Source: Acestrorhynchus altus
Taxonomy: Eukaryota; Chordata; Actinopteri; Characiformes; Acestrorhynchidae
Length of the DNA: 64,000 bases
Direction of reading: 5' to 3'
Assembly: GCA_034509495.1 (NCBI GenBank)
Contig: CM067503.1
Coordinates: 25,212,316 to 25,276,315, forward strand
Positions within the stretch are counted from its first letter, which is position 1. Each line of letters begins with the position of its first letter. The notes under the pieces were generated by a model, which was not told the DNA's origin, did no database searches, and saw nothing but the letters and a program-made list of their open reading frames with translations. Both the position numbers and the translations under genes were made by a program. Positions 15,711 through 24,769 of this stretch are shown one piece after another.

Positions 15711-18700
15711 ACTGTAGAGCACACAAAGCAAAATATATATTAAATATTCATTAATACAACCTTGGAGCTTAAGCTGCTTAAGATAATTTAATTTATTTAA
15801 GGTTACTGTTCATAGACTCAGTAACGGTCACTAAAACACTAAAACAATGCAACAAATAACAAAACAACGCAGAAGCAAAAGAACAAAAGTGGGCAATGGC
15901 TTTAACATTGTGTCCTTTTACTGATTTTGTTAACAGACTTGATTTTAGGATTGAACTCACCTCACTCATGATCAGCTCTGATTACCAAGCAGGCAGTGAT
16001 TCTGTCCCTCTGAATGCCTTTAATAATCTGATTTACAGACACCCTGTCACAGCTTCTGTCTAACCACAGTGGTTTCACACTAAAACAAACCCGGAGTGTG
16101 TTCTGAGGACTCACACACTGCCAAGAACAAAGCCATCTTTCACACATACACTTTAATGTCCCCATAGGTAAATATTGACTCTCTTGTTCTTGCAGGTAAA
16201 CTGTGTTTGGGGATATGGCGCTCACCTTGTGTAGCGCACCTGAAAGTCACACACATACACAAACAACCCCCTCTATGGAAGACAAAAATTTGAAATTTAC
16301 AAATCTGAAATTCCTTAATTAAAAATCCTTAATGCTCTAAAACACTGAAATTTTAAACTCTGAGATGTAAAAAAAATCTGGGAAATTAAAAAAACTGAAT
16401 TATGAAACATTAGAAACTCCTGAAACTCGGGAGTGCCTGATGTTTGAGTATGACTAAACAGGTATTAAACTACTAAATGGATGAAGGGATGCATCCTGTG
16501 TAGCAGATATTCAACTCTGGAGCTGGGTTGGGTGGATCTGAGTGGATCTGAGAAGAAAGGAGGTGGGTTAGGATTTTTTGTGTGGAGCTAAGAAGACTGG
16601 AGCTGGGTGAGGTATAGTTGAGTCAGCATGAGAAGACTGGAGCTGGGTTTGGGATATTTGAGTGGAACTGAGAAGAGCAGAGCTGGGTTGGGTGTATTTG
16701 CTCTAGTTAAGCAAAGTGGATGTGGGTTAGGTGTATTTGTGTGGAGTTGAGTGGAGTCCAGGGTCAGGACTGAGAACCACTGCACTAGTTAATCTAACAT
16801 GTTTCTCCCAGCAAACGGCATGTTTCGACAGCACTGCCGAAGCAGAGCAACAGCTGCAGTAATCAACATAAATTTACCTAACACTTGATTGCTAAAGCCT
16901 TGTGTGTGCTGTTAAAACTCTGAGCTTAAAATACACTCCAGCGATGCGTTTCTCTCAGTAAAACAGAACAGTTTTGCCGACTGACAAGATAAGTTAACCA
17001 ACTTGTTACATAACCTCAGGTATAACATCTCTGACAAATTCAGAATGTGCTGATTAAACAAACAGCTGCACTCACAGAGAAATGAATGGGCATGAGGGGA
17101 GCTGAGGGGATTAGATCTGAGTTAGGTGTAGTTGAGTGGAGCTAAGATGAGTGGAGTGAAGCTGAATGAAGCTCAGTAGAGCTGAGTGGAGATGAGCAGG
17201 GTGTAGTTTAGAAGAGCTGACCTGAATGGAGCGTAGTAGAGCTGAGTGAAGCTGAGCTGGATGTAGAGTGAAGCTAAGCTAAGCTAAGTGGAGCAAAGTA
17301 GAGCTAAGTCAAGCTGATCTAGGTGTAGGTGAGTGGAGCTGAGGAGTAGAACTGGACTGGGTGTAATTGAGTGGATCTGAGCTGAGTAGAACTGAGCTGT
17401 GTGAAGTAGAGCTGAGAGGTGTAGTTGTGCTGACTGGAATAAAGCTGTCAGGTGTAGTTGAGCTGAGCTGAGTTGACTGGAACTGAGCTGAGTGGAGCTG
17501 ACCTGAGCTAGGTGTAGTTGAATTGGAGCTGAGCTGAGTGGAGTGGAGTGGAGTGAAGCTAAGAGTGTGGAGCTGAGCTGAGCTGGGTGTAGTTGCATGG
17601 AGCTGGGCTGACCTGAGCTAGGTGTAGTTGAATTGGAGCTGAGCTGAGTGGAGTAGAGTGGAGCTGAGGTGAGCTGGGTGTAGTTGAGTGGAGGTGAGCT
17701 GAGCAAGTGGAGCTGAGCTGAGCTGGGTGTAGTTGCATGGAGCTGAGCTGAGCTGAGCTGAGTGGAGTAGAGTTGGGTTGGTTGTTGTTGGTTGGAGCTG
17801 AGCTGAGTGGAGTTGAGCTGAGCAAATGGAGCTGAGCTGAGCTAGATGTAGTTGAGTGGATTTGAGCTAATTGTGAGGATGCGAGAGTGAGTTGAGCTGA
17901 ATGACCGTCAATAGGCCCGCGTCCTGAGAACGCGATGGGTTGTAGGGTCTTAAAAGGTCTTTTAGGTAATGTGGGGCTAAACCATTTAGCGACTTGTATG
18001 TTAGGAGTAATATTTTGTAATCGATTCGGAATTTAATGGGAAGCCAATGGATGGATGCGAGAACAGGACTAATATGATCAAAGTTCCTCGCAGCAGCGTT
18101 TTGTACAGATTGGAGCTTCTGTAATGATTTCCCTGAGCTACCAGCTAAAAGGGCATTACAATAATCCAATCTAGACGTGATGAATGTGTGCACCAGTATC
18201 TCAGCATGCTTCCGTGAGATTTACGCAATTTAGTAATATTGCGTAGGTGGAAGAATCCCGTCTTTACTACATTACTGATGTGGGTGTCGAATGAAAAGTC
18301 TGAGTCAAGTATAATCCCAAAGTTTTTTTTACAGTGGAGCTGGGCATAACTGAAAAAAGACATCTAGATTAATAGGGTTAATGGTGGTTTTATTAGGTCC
18401 TAGTATTAGGATCTCTGTTTAATCTACAGACTCTACACTCTACTCACTCTACACTCTACTTAATCTACAGACTCTACTCATTCTACAGACTCTACAATCT
18501 ACTCACTCTTCCGACCCTACTCATTCTATTCACTCTACATTCTCTAATCAATCTACATTCTCTACTCACTCTACAGACTCTACACTCTCTGCTCACTCTA
18601 CAGACTGTACACTCTACTCACTCTACAAACTCTACACTCTCTGTTCACTCTACAGCAAATGCTGAAACTAAAACAACACATCAGCGTTTCTCAGTTTACA

Positions 18701-19951
18701 CTGCACTCTCTGCATTGCTCAACTCTGTGTTCTGTGTACATAAGAGCACATGGCCAATCAGTGACTGAAACTACAGTCACTAACACTACATTAACACTGA
18801 CTTAACATTATGCTAATGTTGCATTAACACCAGCTGATTACACAGCCCTTCTGGAGACACTGACCTTTGTGTAAAGGAACTCCATCACACCTCTGCAAGT
18901 TCTCCAAATTTAGAAGAGTTTCCAACTTCCTCCCTAAAGTGCTTTCAGGTCCAAAAGACTGACCAGCACTCACACACTCCAACCTTCAGAAACATCTTGG
19001 ACATGTGACTCCAGCTGGAAGAGGATCTAAACTCTACAACTGACTCTAAAACTCAGATTACCAATCATCTAGCTTCCTCAAACACAGACACAGAAACAGA
19101 CACACATACACACACAGTCAACCTTTGGGTAGTTAATCATTAACATCAGCTTATTTTCATCCAATAGCAGTTACCGATACACACTTTAGTATATGCTTGA
19201 GCACACAGTCTCCTGACACCAGTCAGCTTCCAACAACCAGTAAACTCAGGGCTGTAAAGACATTCTTCAACATATAATTCCTACTCAGACCTTTACGAAG
19301 AAAACTGATAGTGAAGCAACTAAACCCTTACACACCTTACAGGCGCCTGGATGCATTAAAGCTTGAGACACACTGACATTTACATGCCCTTATCCAGAGC
19401 AACTTAAAAGAGCATAGATGCATCCATTTATAGATTGATTAGAGTCCTATAGACACATTAAAATCTGTGTCTGTCTATGTCTAGAGATGTTAAAGCCTTA
19501 TATCAATAATAGCAAAACTAATTTATTCAATTCATAAAGCATTACAGCATTTTTTGGAACCCAGTGAGGCATCAGCTAAAAACAGAAAGGTCACCAACCA
19601 CACACACTGCTGCCCAGCAAGCAGGGAAGAGCTTCTTAAGAGCTTATATGGGTGGACTCCAAGCCATCAATACAAAGAGTATTTGACAGCAATGCAGAGT
19701 CTTTTCGATTTTTGGCAGTGTTACCATGAATGCCACAATGCGGAGTAACCCTGACAGCAGGAAGCCCAAACATCTTAGCCGATTTAAAGACTAATTCAGG
19801 CAATCAGGTCAGGAAGCCAACGGCAGGAAAAGTCAGAACCATGTGCAATCATCCCTTTTATCCAACAGGTAAACATTACAATGACATGCAAACTAAACCA
19901 AACTGAAAGACAAACAAAACCATCTATTGCGCCAGCTTTCTTACACCAGAC

Positions 19952-19992
<41 letters not shown>

Positions 19993-22900
19993 GACTTCTG
20001 CATAACCCTGTAAACATATTAAAGCCTTATAGATGTATTACAGTCCTATAGTTTTTCAGCCCTATAGATGAATTAACAGCCCCATACATGCTTTAAAGCC
20101 GTACAGATGCATTACAATTTAATATGTATTAAATACTTATAGTGGCATAACAACCAATAGATGCAATACATTCTAATATTTGCATTAATGCCACAGTCCA
20201 GTCCAGTAGATGCATTTAAGTCTAATGGATGCAGACATGCATATATGCCTTACATTCGTAAAGAATCATTAAAGTGTTATGTGGATGAAATGTCTGCGGA
20301 TGCATTACAGATTACAAAAGGATTACAGACCATTACAGACACATTTAACCTGTATAGATGCATTATAGCCCTACATATGCATTGCATCTTTTTAGACACA
20401 TTGCATGTCTTACAGATACATTCATGTTTCTATTGGACCGTAGGGATAGATTACAGCCCTTTAGATGCATTTACGATCTATGGATATATAGCTTTGCTGA
20501 CACATTAGAATGTTTTAATTAGAATCCTAGATCTGCATGAGGCGGGCAGTTAAATACTGTTTTCTAGGCTTAATAAATTGCAACTTGCCCTACTGATGCT
20601 AACAGTCCCATCATTGTCTGTTGAATTATCAGTAGGTTGTCCAAAAACAGCTAAAACTCATTTGTAGCTGAATTACATCCCAGTTTAAATGCCAAAGGAG
20701 CTTCCAGAACATGTTTACTGCTCTGTCCACATGTATAAGCTAAACCTGCATGCAGACTCTGACTAATTAGTGAAAGTGGCAAGGCTAATATTTTACATAT
20801 AAAGATATTTTATAGGTTATAGAGTATAGAAGAATATGAGAAGGAAGGGGCTGTTTGTTTTTACATATTTCTGATTAAAAGTCCTGAGAATGGATACAGA
20901 CATAACAAAAATGGTAAAGGGCATTTTGTTTTTTTTATTTTATTGGACCACTGTCAAGTATTTTGAGGGACTTATTATTATAAATATCCTTCAAATACAA
21001 ATAATTAATCTAAATTAAATTTTGCATGAAAAATGCATTTTCAACCCAAAAACAAGCTAGATGATCAATTTACAACAGGAGTTCTGAGACATGAAAACAT
21101 TGAGATGAGTGTTTTTAGTGTTTATAAGCAAAATAAATAAATAAATGCATATTTCTTTTATTAAAATAATTAAAATCATAGATAAATTTGCATTCTCTTA
21201 ATTTTTACATCTCAAATGAAGGGTAGCCTAGGATCTCGTGAAAAGGACAACATCTGGCATGCGTCATTTATCTCCTATAAAATATTTGGGGAAATAAAAG
21301 CATGTCAGACTATGAAAACATTCCATGAAATTTTATAGATAAATTACAAATTTATTACATATGATTACAGGCCTATAGACAAATTACAGTCTTGTAGGTA
21401 CATTCCAGCCATATAGATGCATTAAAGCCTTATAGATACACTACTGTCTTGCAGACACATTCCATGCATATAAGATATTATGTAAACCTTAATAAAGTAT
21501 AATGTTAAAGTATCAGTGCTTATTTGTAAAACTAGAAACACTGCATGCTGTATGTTTAGGTAATTATGTTTAGTAAATATATCTTCGTAATATGTATTTT
21601 TAAAATGTATTTAAGTAATATGTGCTTCTGGAAAGTATTCACTCTTTGCACATTCTGTTACAGCCTTTTTCTGAAATGGATTAAATACATTTTTAACCTC
21701 AAAATTCTGCACAAAATACCTCATGATGACAAAGTGAGAAAAGCTTATTTGAAATCTTTTTTTCTTTTAGAATCTTTTTTATCTTTTTTGGAAGTATTCA
21801 CAGCCTTCGCTCAATACGTTGTTGATACACCTTGGGCAGCAGTTACAGCCTCAAGTGTTTTTGAGTGTGAAGCTACAAGCTTGGCAAACCTGTTTCTCGC
21901 ATTCTTCTTTGCAGAAGTTCTCAAACTCTGTCCAGTTGGATATCTCCAGTGGTGCTCTATCAGATTCAAGTCTGGGTTCTGGCTGGGCCACTCAAGGACA
22001 TTCACAGAGTTGTCCCGAAATCACTCCTTTGTTATCTTGGCTGTGTGCTTAGGGTCATTGTCCCATTGGAAGATAAATCTTCATCCCCATCTGAGGTCCA
22101 GAGCACTCGGACACAGGTTACTGCAGACATCCTTCCTTGATCCTGTCTAATCTCCCAGTTCTTGCTGCAGAAAAACATCCCTGCAGTAGGATGCTGCCAC
22201 CACCAAGCTTCACTGTGGGAATTGTATTGGCTAGGTGATGAGCAGTGCCTGGTTTCCTTCAAACATGATGCCTGGCATTCAGTCCAAAAAGTTCAATCTT
22301 TTTGTTTCTCGTTGTCTGAGATTCCTTTAGGTGTTGTTTGGCAAACTCCAGCAGGCAGAAATGGTGGGCTTTCTGGAAGGTTCTCCTCTCTTGACAGAGT
22401 AACGTTGGAGCTCTATCACAGTGACCATTGGGTTCTTGGTCAGCTTCTTGACCAAGGCCCTTCTACCACAATCACTTAGTTTGGCTGGGCAGCCAGCTCT
22501 GTGAAGAGTCCTGGTGATTCCAAACTTCTTACATTTACAGATGATGGAGGTCACTGTGCTCAATGGGACCTTCAATGCAGCAGACATTTTTCTGTACCCT
22601 TACCCAGATCTATGTCTCAATACAATCCTGTCTCAGAGGCCTACAGGCTCTACAGAATTCCTTTAACTTCTTGGCTTGGTTTGTGCTCTGACATGCACAG
22701 TCTACTATGGGACCTTATATAAACAGGTGTGTGTCTTTGCACAATCAACTGAATTTACCACAGGCATTCTTTAATCAAGCTGTATATACATCTGAAGGAT
22801 GATCAATGCAAACAAGATACACCTGAGCTCAATTTTATGAATAGTTTTTGGATATTTTTTAAAAATAAACAAAAGACAGTTTTAAAAGACAGACTCTTTG

Positions 22901-23845
22901 CAATATTTCACTCGGCAAACTGCATTAGTATGATATTAAGATATAGCCATTTGTTATATCTTCTTTAAAATAATTTGGAATAGATTGATACCTACAATAT
23001 ATTAACCAGGCCAACTATATATGTATTATAGCCCAACAGACATATAAAGAACTGTATAGAACACATTACAGTTATAAAGGTGCATTTTGGTCCTATTGAT
23101 ACATTATACGCTTACAGATGCATTCCAGTCCTATAGATATATTAATGTGTTTAATGGATTACAGCCCTATAGATGAACTACAGTCCTATAGATGCCTTTC
23201 AGTCCTATAGATATACACATATGCTAATATGGTCATTGTAGCCCTATGGAAGCATTAAAGCCTTATATATGCATTAAAGTCCTATAAAAGCATTAAATCA
23301 TTAAATGTGTTACAGGCCTAGAGATTCATTAAAGCCCTATGCATTCAAATCCTATTGATGCAATAAAGTTTTGTGGACGCATTGAAGCCAACAGATACTT
23401 CACAGCCCTATAGACACATTTATGCCCCATATAATAATAAGCTGTGTAGATGCATAAAAGTCTGATAAACACATTACAGCCCTATAGATGCATTAAGGGC
23501 TCAAAGATGCATGAAAGCCTTATAGACACATTAGCCTTCTAGATGCATTACAGTCTTGTACACATTAAATGCCTGTAGATGCATTAAAGCTTTAAACACA
23601 GAAAAGTCAGGTGCATTTAAAAATCTTATAAAATGTTTCATTCATTATAAATTTTGATTTATTTTTGAAGATTAAGGCAGATGAAGACGTCAGTGGTCAG
23701 TACTGGTTATAGATATGCATTTTGTTGGTTGAATTTTACAATGAATTTAGAATGCAGTATTTTCATTAAAGGAATTAGGCCTGAAGATCATATGCCCTTT
23801 CAAAAACACAGAAGTGAAAACCACTCTCTTCAACCTCATAGTTGA

Positions 23846-23907
<62 letters not shown>

Positions 23908-24769
23908 AAGTAAATGCTGAGTCAGCTCAGTGTGCTCCAAACAGGATATAATGAAACAGTGAGGGGAGTGGGATGTTTTTGGGTAAATGTGCTGAAATGC
24001 CAATTTCACAGTTTCATGCAAATACACACTTCCTTTTGAAATAAACACAATCATTCACAAATCTAACAACACAAACTTCTTTCTCTGGGATTTCATATTT
24101 TGCGTATTCAGACATTTAAGTGCTAAGTGTGCCCAGATTTTTAAGATGTATAATGTTATTTGTTTATAAGTGGACACTATTATGATGGAGCAAATTATTA
24201 CGATACAGATTTGTTAATTATGGTAGAATTTTTTGTACATTGTTATTAGGGTACAGTGTTAGAATGTCATTACAGTATGGTATAGTGAAATTAAAGTACA
24301 GCATGATTAGGGTACCTTATTATAATTGCACAGTGTTATTATGATACAGTATTAATACAGTACAGTGGTCTACTGTGATAATACTGTACAGTGCTATTTT
24401 GGCACATTGTTATTACAGAACAGTGTTAATATGGTAGAGCATTATTATGGTGCAATGCTATTTTGCTACAGTGCAATTCCGATGTATTGACATTACAGTA
24501 CAGTGTTTAATGTTAGTGTTTTAGTGTTTGAGTCATTATGGTACAGTGCTCTTATGTTTATTCAGTGTAATAATGATGCTTTGTTATGTACTATTGTTAT
24601 ACATTTATTATTATGGTACAGTTTAAATATGATACAGTGTTTAAATGTACAGTCTTATAATGGTTTTATTATTAAGGTGTTTGTCCAGTATTACAAAAGT
24701 CATTGTACTTACAGAATAGATGGCTGCTGTTCCAGGATCAGTCAGTTCAGCACTTTGGTGGTTATACAT
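1..24769 (-). CDS. slc4a2: Anion exchanger 2 (AE2), N-terminal cytosolic half; 12 coding exons, runs off the window
   Basis: SLC4A2 is an electroneutral Cl-/HCO3- exchanger of the plasma membrane that controls intracellular pH. Exons (high to low): 24769-24713, 10774-10615, 10498-10278, 9928-9834, 8040-7844, 5225-5089, 3224-3044, 2798-2663, 1150-943, 662-557, 416-232, 151-<1. All junctions are GT-AG and every phase agrees, giving 611 residues. Landmarks: an acidic run with EEEDDEDEDE (about residues 120-130), the SYDLQERRR motif, HRFEDVPGVRRHLVRK (from about 245), the AE2 motif WRETARWIKFEEDVEEE (307-323), a His-rich stretch, RSKSKHELKLLEKIPENAEATVVLVG in two parts of exon 10, and the IGRSISTLMSDK motif at the end of exon 11. 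These match AE2 better than AE1 or AE3. The membrane domain lies outside. Teleosts have two slc4a2 paralogues; which one this is was not resolved. The 13.9-kb intron after the first coding exon also holds an alternative first exon. Confidence 0.95.
232..416 (-). CDS. slc4a2: slc4a2 coding exon 11
   Basis: It encodes SVDFLEQPTMAFVRLQEAVE, VLEVPVPVRFLFVLLGP and MDYHQIGRSISTLMSDK. This is the core beta-sheet region of the Band 3 cytosolic fold. The donor is GTAAAC, phase 0. Confidence 0.97.
557..662 (-). CDS. slc4a2: slc4a2 coding exon 10
   Basis: It encodes KDAAPAIGMHRSKSKHELKL and then LEKIPENAEATVVLVG, near-identical to the family. The acceptor is CTACAG and the donor GTGAGT. Confidence 0.96.
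943..1150 (-). CDS. slc4a2: slc4a2 coding exon 9
   Basis: It encodes HPSDEKDHPTFPRNISAASL, a histidine-rich HHHLHHHH stretch and a variable Ser/Thr-rich linker ending QPLMG. Apart from the longer linker, it fits mammalian AE2 (HPSDEKDFSFPRNISAGSL). The acceptor is CCTTAG and the donor GTCAGA. Confidence 0.95.
1151..2662. other. slc4a2 intron 8, no gene seen
   Basis: The intron is AT-rich and apparently single-copy. Short reading frames on both strands have no family signature. Confidence 0.6.
2663..2798 (-). CDS. slc4a2: slc4a2 coding exon 8
   Basis: It encodes AVLLDLDQKCLPGIAHQVVE and SDQIKAEDRANVLRALLLKH, a very conserved part of the cytosolic domain. The acceptor is TTCAG and the donor GTACAG. 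Confidence 0.96.
2799..3043. other. slc4a2 intron 7, no further feature
   Basis: The short intron between two conserved exons holds only AT-rich sequence with a few GGATTAAGG-like direct repeats (about 2885-2975). Confidence 0.6.
3044..3224 (-). CDS. slc4a2: slc4a2 coding exon 7
   Basis: It encodes VFVELNELIVDK, then WRETARWIKFEEDVEEE and RWGKPHVASLSFRSLLELRK. The WRETARWIKFEE segment is, as I recall, the one implicated in pH sensing of AE2. The donor GTCAGG is weak but conserved in phase. Confidence 0.96.
3272..3329. repeat. (TTA)n microsatellite
   Basis: An uninterrupted run of TTA/ATT triplets, with one G interruption and a reversal to AAT near the end, in intron 6 of slc4a2. Confidence 0.95.
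3874..3949. repeat. (CA)n microsatellite
   Basis: A dinucleotide run with two G interruptions, in intron 6 of slc4a2. Threonine-histidine reading frames across it are artefacts. Confidence 0.97.
4430..5060. repeat. Degenerate AT-rich minisatellite (unit near ATACTGAATAACTCATAGTG)
   Basis: Many imperfect copies of a roughly 20-25 base unit built from GAATAACTCATAGTGAATA fill the end of intron 6 of slc4a2, up to about 25 bases from the donor of exon 6. Copies differ by base changes and by length. Confidence 0.85.
5089..5225 (-). CDS. slc4a2: slc4a2 coding exon 6
   Basis: It encodes HRFEDVPGVRRHLVRKSTKG through LDRTPHE, the start of the conserved Band 3 cytosolic core. The acceptor is TTTTTAG and the donor GTAAAC, phase 0. 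Confidence 0.95.
5226..7843. other. slc4a2 intron 5, no gene seen
   Basis: This 2.6-kb intron is mostly non-repetitive AT-rich sequence. The reading frames at 6246-6521, 6526-6744 and 6749-6961 have no recognisable domain and no exon-like splice context. Confidence 0.55.
7844..8040 (-). CDS. slc4a2: slc4a2 coding exon 5
   Basis: It contains SRSYDLQERRRTGNMTGTEQ and TDETEALTLASADLDGIK, close to mammalian AE2 (SYNLQERRRIGSMTGAEQ; TDEIEAQTLATADLD). The acceptor is ACCATAG and the donor GTGAGT. Confidence 0.95.
8690..9440. mobile_element. Decayed DNA transposon remnants
   Basis: Around 8720-8800 is a phrase resembling the minus strand of fish Tc1-like transposons (GTTGCTACCACCACCATGCT). The stretch 9236-9440 ends in GGAACTGGGGTTGTA and carries ATGATTTGCAAATCATCACA, which resembles the terminal region of a common fish DNA element. 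No transposase frame survives. Whether this is one element or two could not be decided. Confidence 0.5.
9834..9928 (-). CDS. slc4a2: slc4a2 coding exon 4
   Basis: It encodes FFVSDDDTYLSGSESF and so on, corresponding to the FFLQEDD motif of mammalian AE2. The acceptor is CATTAG and the donor GTGAGT; it ends two bases into a codon, completed by the first base of the next exon. Confidence 0.87.
10180..10228. repeat. (CA)n microsatellite
   Basis: A perfect dinucleotide run about 50 bases beyond the donor of slc4a2 exon 3, inside intron 3. Confidence 0.97.
10278..10498 (-). CDS. slc4a2: slc4a2 coding exon 3
   Basis: It begins HRQSSRHIRHPLSK, matching the AE2 HRQSSHHIHHPLS motif. A Lys/Arg-rich stretch (RRKRSGRKRKKS) follows, then an acidic run (EEEDDEDEDEATE). 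It is probably an intrinsically disordered part of the cytosolic tail. The donor is GTACTG, phase 0. Confidence 0.92.
10615..10774 (-). CDS. slc4a2: slc4a2 coding exon 2
   Basis: It encodes PMWTAGRG, an acidic EEEDDEGDLNKTLSVPRF segment and the HRSYSEQDFQ motif, aligning with the AE2 regions LHRTLGVERF and RSYGEEDFE. The acceptor is TTTGTGCAG and the donor GTGAGT. It ends one base into a codon. Confidence 0.9.
11287..12524 (-). mobile_element. Tc1-like transposon with both 42-bp terminal inverted repeats, internally deleted and disrupted
   Basis: The left end (11287-11328) and right end (12483-12524) are inverted repeats with about 5 differences in 42, starting near ACAGTGCATCCGAAAAGTAT. On the minus strand, 12147 to about 11905 encodes the C-terminal part of a Tc1 transposase: WPSQSPDLNLIDHLWR, then KLVASHSKTLEAIIAAKG. 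The catalytic Glu of the usual NxIEHLW motif is replaced by Asp. The N-terminal half is largely missing, and a foreign insert separates the left end from the rest, so it cannot be autonomous. It lies in the large slc4a2 intron 1. Confidence 0.88.
11448..11912. mobile_element. Secondary insertion inside the Tc1-like element
   Basis: The Tc1 sequence is continuous up to CTCAATACT and resumes at AAATACTTAGATGAAGCACC. The 465 bases between have no Tc1 counterpart. AATACT occurs at both edges and may be the target duplication, and the insert starts GTCA and ends TGAC. Its family was not recognised. Confidence 0.5.
12525..14426. other. slc4a2 intron 1 segment, no gene seen
   Basis: AT-rich intronic sequence with a (GT)n run at 13262-13313. 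The reading frame at 13946-14398 and others in this block show no domain. Confidence 0.55.
13262..13313. repeat. (GT)n microsatellite
   Basis: An uninterrupted GT run in slc4a2 intron 1. Confidence 0.97.
14427..14476. repeat. (CT)n microsatellite
   Basis: An uninterrupted CT run in slc4a2 intron 1. An Arg-Glu repeat frame across it is an artefact. Confidence 0.97.
15008..15061. repeat. Compound (CA)n(TA)n(CA)n microsatellite
   Basis: Alternating purine-pyrimidine run of about 54 bases in slc4a2 intron 1. Confidence 0.95.
15465..15645. mobile_element. Short interspersed repeat, copy A
   Basis: It starts TCTCAACCCTAGTCCTGCAG, holds TTGAATCAGGTGTAATGATT and GGAGCAGGGAAAGTTCTAAA, and ends near TATGTAGGGATGGG. 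A second copy is at 55340-55490 with the same inner blocks and the complementary end phrase, so the parent repeat has inverted ends (MITE-like). Confidence 0.6.
15656..15711. repeat. (TA)n(CA)n microsatellite
   Basis: Compound dinucleotide run directly after interspersed repeat copy A. Confidence 0.95.
15961..15969 (-). CDS. slc4a2: Candidate alternative first coding exon of slc4a2 (Met-Ser-Glu)
   Basis: Reading on the minus strand, ATG AGT GAG is followed directly by a consensus GTGAGT donor (15955-15960), and the ATG has A at -3. It joins the next exon (10774) in phase 0, giving MSE-PMWTAGRG. In mammals the AE2b1 isoform starts from a promoter inside an intron and replaces the first 17 residues of AE2a by three, so a 3-residue exon in the matching intron of this fish gene is what the family would predict. 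The evidence is positional and needs transcript support. Confidence 0.45.
16500..17880. repeat. Minisatellite, unit near GTGGAGCTGAGCTGGGTGTA
   Basis: About 1.4 kb of imperfect repeats of GAGCTGAGCTGAGTGGAG and GGGTGTAGTTGAGTGG, interrupted at about 16790-17090 by single-copy sequence. The purine-rich plus strand gives long Ser/Gln/Leu/Pro frames on the minus strand that are not genes. It lies in slc4a2 intron 1. Confidence 0.9.
17867..18425 (-). mobile_element. L2-like LINE fragment, 3' part of reverse transcriptase ORF
   Basis: The minus strand encodes, in two frames, NFGIILDSDFSFDTHISNVV, then SRLDYCNALLAGSSGKSLQK and LASIHWLPIKFRIDYKILLL. This is the thumb/C-terminal section of fish L2-like non-LTR reverse transcriptases. 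The two frames overlap near 18145-18193, showing a frameshift. The fragment has no YxDD core and sits between two minisatellites. It is non-functional. Confidence 0.88.
18410..18665. repeat. Minisatellite, unit near ACTCTACTCACTCTACAG
   Basis: About 250 bases of degenerate CTCTACA/ACTCACT repeats abutting the LINE fragment. Confidence 0.88.
18666..19370. other. slc4a2 intron 1 segment, no gene seen
   Basis: Non-repetitive intronic sequence with a short CA-rich stretch near 19085-19115. No coding signal was recognised. Confidence 0.5.
19370..20520. repeat. Degenerate satellite-like array, unit near CATTACAGCCCTATAGATG (block 1)
   Basis: Imperfect copies of a 19-21 base unit recur through this block, interrupted by single-copy sequence (about 19530-19990) and a (CA)n run (19947-19988). 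The same unit reappears at 21340-21480 and 23010-23600. Confidence 0.8.
20521..21339. other. AT-rich intron segment, nothing recognised
   Basis: The stretch between two blocks of the 19-21 base array is AT-rich and shows no gene or mobile-element signature. Confidence 0.5.
21340..21480. repeat. 19-21 base array (block 2)
   Basis: Several copies of the CATTACAG...CTATAGATG unit immediately upstream of a Tc1-like insertion. Confidence 0.75.
21620..22870 (-). mobile_element. Tc1-like transposon, degenerate, near full length
   Basis: The transposase lies on the minus strand. Near 22587-22327 is the N-terminal DNA-binding part (VPLSTVTSIICKCKKFG, CPAKLSDCGRRALVKKLTKN, PMVTVIELQ); at 22005-21811 is the C-terminal part with EWPSQNPDLNLIEHHWR and KLVASHSKTLEAVTAAQG, keeping the catalytic Glu. 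Frameshifts and losses separate these, so it is a pseudogene. The low-coordinate end resembles the terminal repeat of the 11.3-kb element (CTGGAAAGTATTCAC). The opposite end was not found and is probably truncated. Confidence 0.88.
23010..23600. repeat. 19-21 base array (block 3)
   Basis: About 600 bases of imperfect units such as CCTATAGATGCATTAAAG, the longest dense block of this array, continuing beyond the Tc1-like insertion. Confidence 0.85.
23850..23904. repeat. (GA)n microsatellite
   Basis: An uninterrupted GA run in slc4a2 intron 1. Confidence 0.97.
24160..24700. repeat. Degenerate repeat, unit near ATTATGGTACAGTGTT
   Basis: Imperfect copies of TACAGTGTTATTATGG-like units of about 16-20 bases run up to the donor site of slc4a2 coding exon 1. 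Confidence 0.78.
24713..24769 (-). CDS. slc4a2: slc4a2 coding exon 1 (start codon)
   Basis: The exon encodes MYNHQSAELTDPGTAAIYS and ends in phase 0 at a GTAAGT donor (24707-24712). The ATG at 24767-24769 has A at -3. A plausible acceptor (pyrimidine tract then CAG) lies 4 bases before the ATG, so the 5' UTR probably begins in a separate upstream exon. The downstream exon starts with Pro, as I recall for the mammalian AE2 exon that follows its 17-residue N-terminal exon. The sequence is short, so the call rests on splice signals, phase and Kozak context. Confidence 0.72.

Noticed and set aside
16215..16250. Possible 14-base exon flanked by TTTCAG and GTGAGC on the minus strand
   Set aside because: It has good splice signals but no coding role, and lies just upstream of the candidate MSE exon. 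It might be a 5' UTR micro-exon, but evidence is too thin to list it.
17284..17825. Minus-strand frames of 140 and 88 codons rich in Ser, Gln, Leu and Pro
   Set aside because: They are direct translations of the GAGCTGAGCTGAGTGG minisatellite.
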